From NCBI GenBank assembly GCA_043228905.1, contig JBHGNT010000005.1:14756001-14820000 (forward strand): a stretch of 64,000 nucleotides of DNA, given 5' to 3'. The DNA is from Azolla caroliniana. Lineage: Eukaryota > Polypodiophyta. Both the position numbers and the translations under genes were made by a program. The notes under the pieces were generated by a model. That model made no database searches. It saw only the letters and a list, made by a program, of their open reading frames with translations, and was not told where the DNA came from. Below, piece by piece: positions 19,884 through 33,389 of the stretch (positions are counted from its first letter, which is position 1; every line of letters begins with the position of its first letter).

Positions 19884-21404
19884 GTGGTTGAGTCCACGCT
19901 CACCAACCAAGTTCACCTAGGGCCGGAAGTCCTATCCAAAACACGACATGAGCGCGGAACAACCAGCGGCAGTAGTTCGGAGGTCGACCACAGCGATGAC
20001 CACACCTCACACACTACTGACCGTGCTCATGACATTATTGACGTACACGACCCCAACACAATGTTGTACCCATATCCCTATTACAATGACGAAGTTGATG
20101 TCGAGACACATGTGCGTGCCTTTCTCACCACGTGCCTCAACGACTAGTAGAGGCCGATGCGAACACGTTGAAAATGGCAGAGTTCGGGCTATCCCTAAAC
20201 GACTAGGCAACAAATTGGTATTGACAATATGACTTGGAGGAATTCCAGAATTTCAAATAGCTGAAGTCGAGGTTTCTCTGACTGTTTCATCGCCGAATCC
20301 CTCAACGCGAACTAATAAGTCAATTCTAAGTTATCGGTCAGTACGACCAAGAAACCGTCTCACAATTCGTTATTCGCTTCCAGAGTCTCTGGTGCCAACT
20401 CATGCGGCCGTCCCTGGAGGATAAGGTTAAGGAGACCTTTTTGGTGGCCTTGCGCGAGCCCCTATGAACAACCCTAGCAATGGTCGAATTCATAAGGCAA
20501 ACACCCGAAGATGTTATCGATTGCATACTTCGATTGGATAGTGTAGAGATGGGTGGAAGCATGTCTATGACCACCTTGCAGTGAACCCTACCCATGGATG
20601 ACGAACTGCGGTTCTATCAGGATGTCCAATGCACCACCTGTCTCAACCCAGGGCACTGGACTATCGAATCTAACCTGCGGGTGTACTGCTCAATGTGTCA
20701 CTCTAGGGCACATACCTTAGAAAAATGTGGATATAACCTCTTGAATTGACCCGCAACACTGGTTGGACATATCGAACCACAAAACACCAGAGATGACAGT
20801 TGGAGGATCGCTTCCGACAAGCTGATCGATATAGGGGCGAGGAGCATCCTCAGTAGGAAGCAGATTGGTATTGGGATGACGACTACCATCGTGAAGACGT
20901 CTACCGGCAAGAGGATTGTTACGACAATGCGTACGCACCCCGATACGACAATCCGCAACTCACGAATAACATGGGGGCAACCGGTGACCCCAACATCCTC
21001 AACAGTTAGATGAGAGTCTTAACGACGACTGACAAGGGCCACCGAACAACAACCGCTTAGACAATCGTCGAAAGCCCCATTATATGTGGTCATACCAATA
21101 CCAATCGTGACCCTAGGGTGAACCCGAAAGGCAAGTAGAGCCAATCGCTCTGCTAACAGTCAAAAGAGGCGAATTGAGCATACATTGCTTTAATTGCCAG
21201 CAACTAGGGCATTACGCAACCCAATGCCCACAAGGGGACAAACACAAGGGGCCAGGCGTAAACACAATCACATCTGAGGTACAACAAGTCACCACGCGCA
21301 ACCAAGAAAAGGCAACAAAATGGAAGGTTCAGGATGAAATTAGGAAGGTTGTGAAATCATGGATCGAAAAAACAAATGATGCGAATGTCAAAAGAATGCA
21401 ATAG
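19884..21404 (+). pseudogene. gag: Gypsy 3 gag remnant
   Basis: MLYPYPYYNDEVDVETHVRA matches the family-A gag core start (MPYPYPKYRDEADAEAHV). Then, in other frames, QETVSQFVIRFQSLW, FLVALREPL, CTTCLNPGHWTIES (last Cys lost) and CSMCHSRAHTLEKC. A further knuckle CFNCQQLGHYATQC is at about 21185-21226, followed by TSEVQQVTTRNQEKATKW. At least five stops. Confidence 0.8.
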
Positions 21405-21639
21405 GAAAGAAAGACCGGTCCAAACATCGCGGCCACTCCACCACCATCGGTCGACGATGCAACAATGGATGAAGACCCCATTTGTGAGGCCCTTGCGGAC
21501 TACCAGATCATGATGTCAATGCAGAAACTACTAAACGTAGTTCTGCGGTTTCGATAGACGATAGAGGCTAGAGTACTTAAGGAGGACCCACCAACTGTCA
21601 CGGAAAAGTTCACCGAGTCCGCTAAGGGGCCGGTGGTCG

Positions 21640-23048
21640 TGGATCGCCACAACCTCGCAATAAAGATCATCATCAAGGGGGAAGAAATATCAGGGTGCCT
21701 AATTGACGACAATTCGAGGGTGAACGTCATCAGTAAAGACACTTGTAACCGCATGGGCATCGCAACTTGGGAAGCTTGCTCATTTTGGGTCCACATGGCT
21801 GCCACTTGATCAATCCGACCTTTGGGATTGCTTTGGAAGTTAGAAATCGTGGTAGGCGAACTTGGATTCGAAATATCAACGGTGGTACTAGCACTAGACG
21901 CACCAGAAGCATACCCACTCCTATTAGGATGACCATGGCCACACACATAAAATATCAACCAAAATTGGCAGCATAATCTCATTAGCTTTCGCGGGGTTGA
22001 ACCAAAATTCAGGTGCCGACCCAAGAGTGTGCGCCAATAGGGAAAGAGCTGACCCCACTATATGTAGAAGAAATCCATATGCTGGAAGGACTGGAAGATG
22101 AAGAAGTGGATCAATACCTTGACAAAAACCTGTGGCTTGTGCCCCTATTTGAAATTGACGTTATTGGAACAGCTGACGCTTACATCAAACCCACGATAGC
22201 CAAGGAGGACGTCTACGAGCCGGACATGGGTGCGATCACAGAGCTTTGACAAGCACAGGAACCATTCGACCGCGAAATGAAGGTATCCTGATGCGTGACG
22301 ACCTCAACATTAGAAGAAATCAATTTCGGGACCATCGAGGAGTCGCAACCAGTTACCATAGCCAACGATTTGCCGAGACCAGACAAAGCGGTTATGATTG
22401 AGCTATTACGGGAATCCAAAGATGTATTTGCCTGGTTGCATAAAGATATGAAGGGGCTTGAACCGAAGTTTTACTAGCACCAAATACATCTATCGACGGA
22501 TGCCAAGCTGGTCCAATAACGTCATTATTGAATGAATCCGAATTACGTCGTACGCATAAAGAAAGAAATCGATAAATTACCAAAAATCGGATTCCTTTGT
22601 CCCATCAAGAAAGCAATATGGCAGAGTTCGATCGTCGTAGTACCAAAGAAGAATGGAAAGATCCGAGTGTGTGTTGATTATAGGAAGTTAAATGTGGTAA
22701 CCATAACCGATGCATTCCCCCTACCGTTCACCGATGGCGTGCTAGATGTCGTTGCCGGCCATGAGATGTACAGTTTTTAGAAGGGTTTAGCGGTTACACC
22801 CAGCAGATCAGGAGAAGATGGCTTTTGTTACGGACTAGGGTGTGTTCGTTGTTGTAGTAATGATGTTTGGGTTGAAAACCACGCTGGCTACATTTCAAAG
22901 CACCGAGATATTCGGCGAATATATACCGGCATTCATGCAAGTATTTTTTAGAAGATTTTGCGGTTTATATCACGAAGAGCGAACATTTACAACACCTTCG
23001 ACTATGCTTAGAAAGATGTAGATCGGCAAGGCTCAGGCTCAACCTAGT
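21640..23048 (+). pseudogene. pol: Gypsy 3 protease and partial RT remnant
   Basis: Protease site decayed to LIDDNSRVNVIS (about 21703-21738). Linker LTPLYVEEIHMLEGLEDEEVD (22046-22110) and RT with KKNGKIRVCVDYRKLN (about 22645-22695) and PFTDGVLDVVAGHEMYSF. The catalytic Asp motif lies in a disrupted stretch near 22950. Ends at the copia LTR. Confidence 0.82.
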
Positions 23049-23480
23049 TGTTGAGAGAGCAAGCTCAACCGGATCCGGATCAGCTGAATAAGCCAAAGTC
23101 GGATCGATATCCGGAACGGAGAGCCGGATCAATGTCCGGATGGTATCCGGAACCAGGAGCCGGATCGGATTGAAACTAGTAGGCCGTTGGAGGCGTACGG
23201 ATCTAGCCTAGTACGTAGGCATAGTTTTGGGAGTCAGTGTCAGTCGCTCGTATGAGCATTGAAGTACCTCTCAGTACTTCTGTCAGTCCTTTATGGACTT
23301 GTATAAAAGTGCTCTTTGAGCACATTCTACATAAAGAGCATTATGTTTTGAATTGAGTTTTTATGTTCTTCTCTCTTTGTCTCAGACTCTCGTGTATTCT
23401 CTATTAAACCTTCTTCTCTCTACGTTCTATCGGTATTCGACTGAGCCGGTTTGTCATATGCTTCCGCATATTAACTTTCA
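23049..23480 (+). repeat. Copia C 5-prime LTR (plus-strand copy)
   Basis: TGTTGAGAGAGCAAGCTC... rich in CCGGATC motifs, a TATAAAAGTGCTC promoter core near 23305, ending ACTTTCA. Related to the LTR at 45730-46206. Confidence 0.85.
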
Positions 23481-23573
23481 CATGGTATTAGAACACGAGG
23501 GTTGAGAACCTCTGCAGCCGACAGACGCTTCCGAAGACAAACCCTAACACCCGATGAAGAACAGAAGAGGACC

Positions 23574-25215
23574 GAGATGGATAGAGGTATGACAAGTTCG
23601 CTTCCCACAGAAAAGCTCGACTGGAGCAACTATGCATCCTGGTCATATAAAATGCACCAGTAGCTATTGGGGCATGGTTACTGGAGCTATGTGGAAGGAA
23701 CGAACAATGTAGCGTCGAAGCCAGCACACAAGGACTTCCCTGCATGGGAACAAGGAGCTAGTAGAGCATTGTACTGCCTCGCATGCTGTGTGCACGATTA
23801 GATGCTCGGCTACATCAAGGATGCAAAAATGCCAAAGGAGACCTGAGAAAATCTTGAGAAGATTTTCCCTGCAAGTACCACAACCCGTAAGTTGTAGCTC
23901 CGGCAATAGCTGAACAACATCCGGTAGAGAGATATGTCAGTTACGGAGTACACCACCACAATAAAGGAGATTTGTGACGCACTCTATTCCATCAATGTGA
24001 TGGTGAACGAAGACGAAATGGTACAAATCTGCCTTGGTGGTCTAGCACAACCATGTGGGCCAATCCGGATAGTGATCTGCACTCGGGAGAAGCCACCGTC
24101 CTTCTTCGACCTGCAATCGATGTGAGTGGGTCGAGGACCACTCAACCGGACAATAGATGTTGTACACGGAGCCAGAGATTGGTCGGCACGCAATGGAGGC
24201 GGCCGGCAAGAGCAGAATCGAAGGCACAAAGACAGGGCCGACAACAGTTCTGGACTCTCCACAAGCTATGGGAGTCAAAACGGCGCCAGAAACCAGCAAG
24301 GGAAGGCCGACACAAAATGCTGGTATTGTGGTAAGAAAGGCCACAAAGAAAGTGAGTGCTAGAAGAAGCGCGCCGATTTGGACAAATCCGGATCCAGCAA
24401 GGCCGGATAGGGAAACCGGCAAAGCTCACACCACGCAAAAGGATCCAATACCAAGAAAAACGGAAAGGGGCCAACCTTTGTGATGAAGCATAAGACTAAC
24501 TCGATGAAGAAGACTACTTCCAAATCGGAGGAAGTATGGCATGCTAATTCTGGAGCGTCAAGCCACATGACGAGCCACGAGGAGTGGTTCTCGTTTTTGG
24601 AGAAACCAAAACAACCGGGAATCCTCAAAACCGGAGATCACACCCCTCACCTGATTGTGCATGTCGAAGAAGTCCCCTTAAGCCATGTTGGAAAAAAGGG
24701 AAAGTTGATGAACGTACTACACATTCCAACAATCACAAAGAACTTGGTGTTGGTTGGACAAATCGTCAACTAGGGAATGTAGGTGCAGTTTACGCACCTC
24801 AGGTGCTTCATTAAGGAAGAAGGCCGGATAATTGCACAAGGGCGTAGAAACGGGATGATGTTCATCCTTGACACCAACGACGTCAGCACCGCCCTATTTG
24901 CCAAAGGACAAAATATTGAATCGGACATCGATCTCTAGCTCAAGAGGATAGGCCACGTCAACTATCGGAGGCTTCAAGACCTGCAATCGAAATAGGTTGT
25001 TCTCAGATTGCTAAAATTCAGTGGCTGGAAAGCCCAAATATGTGAAGCCTGCCAACTCGGGAAACAACACCGGCTTCCATTCCCCACCGAATGAAACCGG
25101 AGCCGTAACAAGCTTGACTTAATCCACTCCGATGTATGGGGACCAAGACAGAACGTTAGTCTTAGTAGGAGTCGGTATTTTGTCTCCTTCATCGACGACT
25201 ACAACGGTCACACAT
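23574..25215 (+). pseudogene. Copia C gag-protease-integrase remnant
   Basis: MDRGMTSSLPTEKLDWSNY, WEQGASRALY, EYTTTIKEICDALYSINV, zinc knuckle CWYCGKKGHKESEC (about 24322-24363), and protease WHANSGASSHMTSHEEW (about 24535-24590), where the catalytic Asp is Asn. Integrase LKRIGHVNYRRLQDLQ, CEACQLGKQHRLPFP, LDLIHSDVWGP, FVSFIDDYN. More than ten stops or shifts. Confidence 0.85.
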
Positions 25216-26044
25216 GGATCTAGTCTTAGTTTTGCATACTTTTCTGATAGAAAGAAAAACATAGACCATAAGCCAAAACCCCTAATCCTAATAGTAAATT
25301 TTGTCAGCTTTTTGTTTCATTCTGACAATAACTAATCAAAAGTTAAGTCGAGCTAAGTTTTCTCCCACTTCAATGGCTTAACGATTTCCCATGTGAAATC
25401 AGGGTCATCGCAAGCAAAGTAACCATAATCAACTGTGTTTTGGTAACGTTTGTTTCCGCCTCTAAGAAGGTCGATGTGGATAGCCATCATCCTAGGTTAG
25501 AAATCATTGGGACACCGATAGCATGGGACCGCTATACATATATGATGACAAACAATATCGAGTTAGAACTAGTTCGTACCTATATACATTTTATACATCT
25601 GCACACAAACATGCAACCATTGGGATTGACTAAGGACAAAAGAATTTGTGGTCATCAAAATCGTTCAAGAAATCAATAAAAAGATTGAACTTGTTATAGT
25701 TAAGTGCATAAAATTTGTTACGCTCTTTTATGTATGAAATGAAATAGAATTGTAACAAAATGCAACATTCTAAATACATTTGATATAGTTCTCTGATATT
25801 TCACACCTAAAAGTGTCAAATTACTTGCCTAAAGAAAAATATTTCTCATCATTTCCTTTTAATTTCAAGAATAAAAAGGAAACTCAATGAATATGTACAT
25901 TAAGCTATTTTCCTAAACTACTATACATTCTTTGACCAATATGCACAATCAGACTTTGTTTCTATTAAGCTCCTAAGGAGAAAACATGACACAATGAATG
26001 AAGAACAAGGCCCAACATCCACCAAGGTGGCAAGACAAATACAC
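25216..26044. other. AT-rich intergenic sequence, nothing recognised
   Basis: No coding, repeat or RNA signal I can support. Composition is A/T-rich, unlike the flanking retrotransposons, and is probably host sequence. Confidence 0.5.
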
Positions 26045-26425
26045 ACCTGGAAAAGGCAAAAATGGGCAAGTCCTGTTGCGATAATAATCTTTGCAACTTG
26101 CGTCACAATGTAAGCTCCACTCCCTTGGTAGGGTCCTTCTTAGATAAAGCACTACCACCATGTCAATAATAATCTTCCTCCTCGTCAGACCACATCACCA
26201 TGAGGACCTCCAATCACAAACCTCCAAGAAGGATTCAAGTGGAAAATAGTCTTCCCATCCAAATACTTCTCAGGAATAACATGCTTAATTACACACTCTT
26301 TCAAATAAGCGCCGATCTTATCATTGGTCACCATCTCATCATGTTGAGTGGATATCAGAATGGTATGGACACAGATCGGGACCATTGCACCAAAATCGTT
26401 CTTATACTCTACAGTGACTTGAAGT
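26045..26425 (-). pseudogene. SAMS: S-adenosylmethionine synthetase fragment
   Basis: Minus strand: [57 protein letters not shown], then frameshifted [22 protein letters not shown] and YIVTQVAKIIIATGLA. This is the central part of methionine adenosyltransferase, which makes S-adenosylmethionine from ATP and methionine and includes the GGPHGD and KDPTK active-site loops. About nine codons are missing before KDPTK, and several stops and shifts are present. No intron is visible, and neither the start nor the C-terminus is there, so it is a partial, possibly retro-copied, pseudogene. Confidence 0.85.
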
Positions 26426-27150
26426 CTTTCCAGTTTAATATGACAAATTATACACAAAATGCGGAAACTCTACATATTGAAGCAGAAGAAAGAGAAGTGG
26501 AAGGAGGAGGAAGAGGAACAAGGAAGTTGAAAGAGAAGTTACCGAAAGGAGAAGGCGGCAGAGTTGAAGCAAAAAACAAAGAAGGAGAATTTGTTGCAGA
26601 TGTCGAAACCCTAAAACCCTAAACCGTCGACTAGGGTTTCAATTTGATCTCACACCACAGTTTATATACATGCATATAAATGTGAGTTGGGCACTTGAAA
26701 AGTGTGAAGTCAGGCGGCTTCTACTGAGTCCGGCGAGTGAAGTCAGGCGACTCAAGTAGTGTCAGGTGACTGAGGAGAGGGGAGTAGGGCGATTGAATAT
26801 CATGACGTTGGGCGACTCACAAGTAGTTGAGCGATAGAGGGTGTCAGAATCAAGCGACTACTGGCAGCTTTTTTATTGGCACTCTTTGTTTACCTAGATC
26901 GAATGGTGCAGATCGCACGCTCCCTTAGTTTAGTGAATTGCACCGTCTGTGCCCGCAATTCCCTCGCAAGGCCCCTTTATGATTCAGGTGCAAATAGACA
27001 CGTCGATGCGTTTCATCATCCAATAGATACATACATGCATATTATTATTATTATATGTTTTTTTGTTATGATTATAATTTGGGTGTGTGTGTGTGTTGTA
27101 TTTATTATTAAAGACACACACACATATAATAAATACAAAACACACACACA
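26426..27150. other. Intergenic region with telobox-like motif and short degenerate repeats
   Basis: AAACCCTAAAACCCTAAACC at 26606-26625, with an inverted TAGGGTTTC at 26632-26640. From about 26702 to 26860 a loose GTGAAGTCAGGCGACT-like motif recurs about six times. A small plus-strand frame ending at 26622 is Glu/Arg-rich at its end and overlaps the SAMS pseudogene antisense; I do not call it a gene. Confidence 0.5.
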
Positions 27151-27231
27151 CACAATATATATACATACATATATATATATATATGTATGTATAAATAGTT
27201 AGATAGACGAAGGCGGCGGCGGCTGTTGTGA

Positions 27232-27260
<29 letters not shown>
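27151..27260 (+). promoter_or_regulatory. Probable core promoter of the LC8 gene
   Basis: An (AT)n tract with TATGTATGTATAAATAG (about 27182-27198) about 320 bases before the ATG is the best TATA candidate. It is followed by a (CT)n tract (27231-27259), which is common in plant 5-prime leaders. Transcription start not determinable. Confidence 0.35.
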
Positions 27261-27264
<4 letters not shown>

Positions 27265-27446
27265 TAAGTTCGTAACCAACCCCAAGGCCAAAAGGCCAAA
27301 AGGCCATCCATCCATCGAAAGAAAGAAAGAAAGAAAGAAAGAAAACTACCGGGTATCATATTGTTGTGCCCCATCCCCTCCTGCTGAGTTTGAGAATTTG
27401 TTCTCATTCTCTCTCTCTCCGTCTCTGCGTCTGCTGCACTGTTGCG

Positions 27447-27502
27447 GAAAGAAGAAGAAGAAGAAGAAGAAGAAGAAGAAGAAGAAGAAGAAGAAGAAGA
27501 AG
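27447..27502 (+). repeat. (GAA)n microsatellite in the LC8 leader
   Basis: About 18 GAA units ending 16 bases before the LC8 ATG. A (GAAA)n tract precedes it at 27317-27344. Confidence 0.95.
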
Positions 27503-27518
27503 GGAGACGTGTATCGCC

Positions 27519-29158
<1,640 letters not shown>

Positions 29159-29201
29159 TGAAAGAATTCCTTTGTATACGGAACGTCTAGTTTTGCTTTC
29201 T

Positions 29202-29207
29202 AATAAA
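29202..29207 (+). terminator. Candidate polyadenylation signal of LC8
   Basis: AATAAA 44 bases after the stop codon, in A/T-rich sequence. Confidence 0.4.
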
Positions 29208-30137
29208 CAATATTAGGCCAGAAAGTATGTTTAAATTTAACTTCGATGGGAAACCTCCCATCTAACCAAATTTAAGTTATATGATATCTTTTCCACCACT
29301 TTCTTTTCATTGTTTTCATTGCTTTATATAAGGGATGCATAAATTAAAGCTTAGCCAAATCTAGGTTTTCCTGGAATTCTGGACTAGCATTCAGAGTCTA
29401 TTTTGCCGTTGCAACTCTAATTTCTATTAAATAAACAATGAGCTTTAAGATTTCACAAACCAACCAACATTTCTTGATGTGAATACTGTGAAATTAAGAC
29501 AATTAGTACAATAACCGAGGACCATTACTGTAGCGCTAACTAGAATAATCATATTCTAGGAGTGATCTAGCTCCTCTAGAAATGAAGATTGATAAAATAG
29601 AAGAAGGGTAGCTGGATTGATGGGAATAGTATTTGTGAGTTTTCAATCTTCAATTTTGTGTGCATAAACTCACACATACATGATTTTGTAAAGTGCATAA
29701 ACAAGTCACACATACATTATTTGGTAAATGTAGTTGGATTGATGGAAAATAGTATTTGTGAATTTACAATCTTCAATTGTGTGTGCATAAACTCACACAT
29801 ACATGATTTGATCATTTACCAAATTGACATTGTATTTTTAAACGAAATGTAAATTGTCATATTAAAAAGAGGTAAACACCAATGCAAGTTTCCTTTTACT
29901 TTTTCTCCATTCTTCCCTTTTTTTCTTGCGCTAATCAATGTTCTAGTGAACACTAAATCTTTACCAGCTTGCTTTGATATATTCAATTTTTTATTTGTCA
30001 CGTATTTAAAAATTAAGACACCTTTTGAGACCAATCACGTCTAACTTTGATAAATGAAGTTGCAACTTGTTAAGAATTTTTGTTGTATTTTTTTGAGCTT
30101 GTTAAAGACTTCTAGTTGGAGTAAAATAGGTTATTGG
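29208..30137. other. Intergenic, contains a 122-bp tandem duplication
   Basis: Units start at 29609 and 29731 (TAG(C/T)TGGATTGATGG...ACATGATTTG). The last 100 bases (30038-30137) are related to 49070-49175 on the far side of copia D. No gene seen. Confidence 0.6.
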
Positions 30138-30384
30138 TGTAAGAAATCAAGCAATAACACAAGAGATAGGAAGAAGATTATAGTGAGAGAGAGATCAAGA
30201 AACTAACAGTTGTATTTCTCACACCACATGAATAGTGGTTACAATGTGTATATACAAAAGAGAGGGTAGTTACAAAATGCTTTTATAAAAGAGGGGTGTT
30301 TTAAGAAATATTATTTATTACTTTATTAATAATAATATGTTTTATTTTTACTCCTAATATTATACTTTATTTTATATTTTAACA
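30138..30384 (-). repeat. Copia D 3-prime LTR
   Basis: Minus strand TGTTAAAATATAAAATAAAG...TTTCTTACA, 247 bp, A/T-rich. It is preceded on the minus strand by a polypurine tract ATGGGGGGG (30385-30393). Matches 48820-49041 with small indels. Confidence 0.9.
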
Positions 30385-30405
30385 CCCCCCCATAAAATAA
30401 AGAGT

Positions 30406-31977
30406 TTATTTTTCTTTATTGATCTTACTAATACTAAGACCAGTTTTATTACAACAATTCCAATGTTTTTGTTGTGGTACTGGATTTGTCAAAAAATCCG
30501 GCCACATTGTTGTAGTAGATGTGTAATGTAAAGGCATTTCTTTTGCTTCTATCAACTCTTGAATAAAATGATGTCCTGCTCTTATATGTTTGTTTTGATC
30601 CGTGATCTTTGGATTAATAGCTAGCTTAATGCATGATTGATTGTCACAAAATACTTTGACTTCATTAAGCTTTATGATGTTGAGCTCTTCAATGATCGTC
30701 TTTATCCACAATCCTTCTTTCACCGTTAATGCTGCTGCAACATATTTCGCTTCAGTGCTAGAAAGAGCCGCAGATACTTGACGTTTGGTTCTCCATGCAA
30801 TTGTCCCATCGGCAAATGTGAAAACTATACCAGATGTTGAGCGGGAGGTACCAAAGCCCCTCCCCAATCGGAATCCGTCCAACCAACTAATGGTGTTTGG
30901 AGCCAACCATTAAGTTTGGACGAATTTCTAGATTGGAAAGACTTGTATGTTAGACCTATGTCTTTAGTGTATTGTAGATAACGAATAACTCTCTTTAAAG
31001 CATTCCAATGAGCTACTACGGGATTCTGCATAAATCTAGAAAGAAAACCAGTCGAGTAAGACAAATCCGGATGTGTACAACTCACAAGATACCTTATACA
31101 TACTTCCAAGGATTTGTCGATAAGGAAGTGTTTTCATGGGTAGCTCTTGTTCCACGGTCTTTGGACTATCATTGGATGCTAGTTTGCATGGTACGATCAT
31201 TGGTGATGCAAAGGTTTACAATCGGACATCTCGAACTTGTGAAGAATTTCTTCGACCAACTTCCGTTTTGACATAGTAAGTGTGCCTTCCGTCCTATTCC
31301 TTGTTACCTTGATACCAAAGCAATACTCTAGTGGTCCAAGGTCTTTGACGGGAAACTTCTCCTTGAGTTGATTTATAGCCTTTCGCATTGAAGTAGTAGA
31401 GTTAGAGGCAATTAGCAAATCATCCACATACACACCGATGATTACATAGTCACTTCCTTCTTTACGAATGTAAAGATTTGGCTCGGCTTGAAGACGCCGA
31501 AAATTAATAGACATAAGAAATGTATGTCGCTTGTGGTGCCACATTCGCGGAGATTGTTTCAAACCATACAATGATTTATGAAGCTTTACAAACATACTTT
31601 GGGAATTTTGAATTTTCAAAAAATGGTGGTTGTTGCATGAATATTTCTTCATTTAAGTCACCATGTAAAAATGCGGTTTCGATATCCAAGTGGTGAAGTT
31701 TAAGATTAAAACCGGCCGAAAAAGCAAGCATGGTTCGTAATGGAACCATTTTTTGTGTCGAAGCAAATGTTTCTTTAAAATCCACGCTACGAATTTGTGA
31801 AAAACCACGAGTGACAACACGAGCTTTATATCTCATCACTACACCATATACATCCTTCTTCTTCGTGAGTACCCACTTACTAGATATGACGTCGCGATTC
31901 TTCGGTCATGACACCAAAGTCCATGTTCCATTTCGCATGAGTGCATCCATCTTCGTTTGCATCGCCGACTTCCACAT
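30406..31977 (-). pseudogene. Copia D reverse transcriptase and RNase H
   Basis: From the linker end WKSAMQTKMDALMRNGTWTL and KNRDVISSKWVLTKKKDVYG, through RT MRYKARVVTRGFSQI, LDIETAFLHGDLNEEI, LHKSLYGLKQSPRMWH, IGVYVDDLLIAS and PLEYCFGIKVTRNRTEG, to RNase H GWTDSDWGG, STSGIVFTFADGTIAW, SSTEAKYVAAALTVKEGLW, VFCDNQSCIKLAINP and NKHIRAGHHFIQELIE. Catalytic Asp residues are present but several frameshifts break the frame (31576-31652, about 31110-31196, 30825-30906). Confidence 0.9.
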
Positions 31978-32523
31978 TGTTGGGATATGTCCCTCCAGTG
32001 GGAGGATGATCCGACTGTTCGGAAAGCCGACGGCCTCGACCGAAACCGGAATTGTGTAAATAGCCAACTCGGGAGACTATATTTGTAAATAGTCTAAGTG
32101 TTCGCCCCATGAGGGCTACATATGTAAATAACCAAAAAGTTGCGTAAGTATATACGCAACTAGGGCAAACTTTAACTGTGTGACAAACAGAGTCGACAGT
32201 GCAGAAGTTGTAGTGCACTTGAGAGAGAGCGAGAGAGACAGAGTGTGTGTGTGAGCCATGCCATAGCTGTGTGTGTAACAGCAGACGCGAAGAGCCCTGT
32301 GCGGCTAATACACTCAACAGAGTGTTGTATTTCTCTCAGTGTTGTATATCCACTTTGTATAGTGAAGAAATCTGTTCACCCGTGGTTTTTCCCCGTTTTA
32401 GGGTTTCCACGTAAATCTCTGTGCACTCTTGTTCATTTTCTTTTTTCTTTGGCATATTTCTGTGATTCGTATTTCGGCAGTGTCTGTTCATTCTGATTTA
32501 TATTCCGCAATGATTTCTCAACA
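31978..32523 (+). repeat. Solo LTR of a copia-A-like element, TSD CACAT
   Basis: TGTTGGGATATG...TTTCTCAACA, 546 bp, flanked by CACAT (31973-31977 and 32524-32528). It shares the GTAAATA and TATACGCAACTAGGGCAAACTTT promoter region with the copia 1 and 60612-61030 LTRs. Removing it restores the copia D linker (ESEM to WKSAMQ). Confidence 0.9.
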
Positions 32524-32750
32524 CACATTTCACTCTCGGGACCATTAAGGGCTGCTTTTGGAGTGAGATTTTTGTCCTCAAGTGGAATGTCACTCTCGTC
32601 ATCTTCAAACTCGTCAATAGGCTTCGGTCCGAAGTCGGCCGTAAGTGCTTTGAATGGACGCGTGGCTTCCATAATTTCGTAAATATTACAAAAATTTTGC
32701 TTCATTGGTTGCGACTGATCATCAAAATCTTCATTTGTTGGGTAAGTGTC
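32524..32750 (-). pseudogene. Copia D integrase-RT linker fragment
   Basis: Minus strand DTYPTNEDFDDQSQ, NIYEIMEATRPFKALTADFG, PIDEFEDDESDIPLEDKN, an acidic segment typical of the region before copia RT. It is bounded by the copia C LTR at 32751 (flank GTGTC 32746-32750) and by the solo LTR. Confidence 0.8.
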
Positions 32751-33024
32751 TGTCAAAGTAAACATGCGGAAGCGTTCGACAAACGGCTCAGTCGGACAAC
32801 AACAGAAGATGAGCAGAAAACTTAACACACATAGAGAGTACGCGTACGCAAGAGAGATAGAGAGAGATAGAACATAAACTCTATTAAAAAAATACTCTAA
32901 AACTCTGTGTCCATAGAATGTGCTTAGAGAACACTTTTATACAAGTCCATAAAGGACTGACAAAAATATTGACAAGTACTTCAATGCTCATACAAGCGAT
33001 TGTCACTGACTCCCTAAAATCGAC
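32751..33024 (-). repeat. Copia C 3-prime LTR, R-U5 portion
   Basis: Plus strand TGTCAAAGTAAAC... aligns with 45730 onward through TTTTATAC and AAAGGACTGACA to CTCCCTAAAA, then diverges completely. The expected U3 (CCGGATC-rich) and TGTTGAGC start were not found. Confidence 0.75.
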
Positions 33025-33191
33025 CCATCGGTTCCTTCGTGTCGGTGTCGACTTCCGTTGCCTTCTCGATATCGTGACGATTTTCGGCTACAGTGTGAAA
33101 CTGAGTGAGACGAATAAACCAAGGATGTGCAACATTGCACATGCACTTAGCAAATAAACCTAAGGCCTAGTGCCACTTGAGTTCATACAAA

Positions 33192-33259
33192 GGGGTGCAA
33201 GCAAGGTTTGAACCTTGCACCTCTAAGATACAAGATGATTGCCTTACCACTAGGACAAC
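33192..33259 (-). repeat. tRNA-like, probably a SINE head
   Basis: Minus strand begins GTTGTCCTAGTGGTAAGGC (A-box-like) and has GGTGCAAGGTTCAAACCTTG (B-box-like) about 30 bases later, ending in CACCCC. Spacing fits a polymerase III internal promoter. The stem pairing is too weak for a functional tRNA. Confidence 0.5.
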
Positions 33260-33389
33260 TATCATATAGTGTTGGTTTTATGTATTTCCTTTTCATATAC
33301 GAATTATAGATGAAACAACCATAGAAAACCATGTGCACAAAACCATGGTTCTAAACACATGGTTTGTACATGACATAAGCAAAACCGTG

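Larger units (their letters stand above)
19219..23048 (+). mobile_element. Gypsy 3: very degenerate family-A-related gypsy
   Basis: LTR, primer-binding remnant, gag, protease and half of RT in order, with stops and frameshifts throughout. RT breaks at 23048 where a copia C LTR begins. It is older than the other gypsies, judging from the number of lesions. Confidence 0.85.
23049..25215 (+). mobile_element. Copia C family, plus-strand truncated copy
   Basis: 5-prime LTR 23049-23480, a mutated primer-binding site TGGTATTAGAAC (23483-23494), gag, protease and integrase N-terminus. Homology to the minus-strand copia C (45636-43791) stops at about 25215 in integrase, right after SFIDDYNGHTWI. The rest is missing. 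Confidence 0.88.

Noticed and set aside
23049-25215. Autonomous copia element on the plus strand
   Set aside because: Protease Asp is Asn, many stops are present, and the element is cut in integrase with no 3-prime LTR.
26200-26622. 140-residue plus-strand frame (Glu/Arg-rich tail)
   Set aside because: Its first two thirds are antisense to the recognisable SAMS pseudogene, and the tail is low-complexity.
33192-33259. Genuine tRNA gene
   Set aside because: A and B boxes are present, but acceptor and anticodon stems do not pair convincingly. SINE-like is the safer reading.
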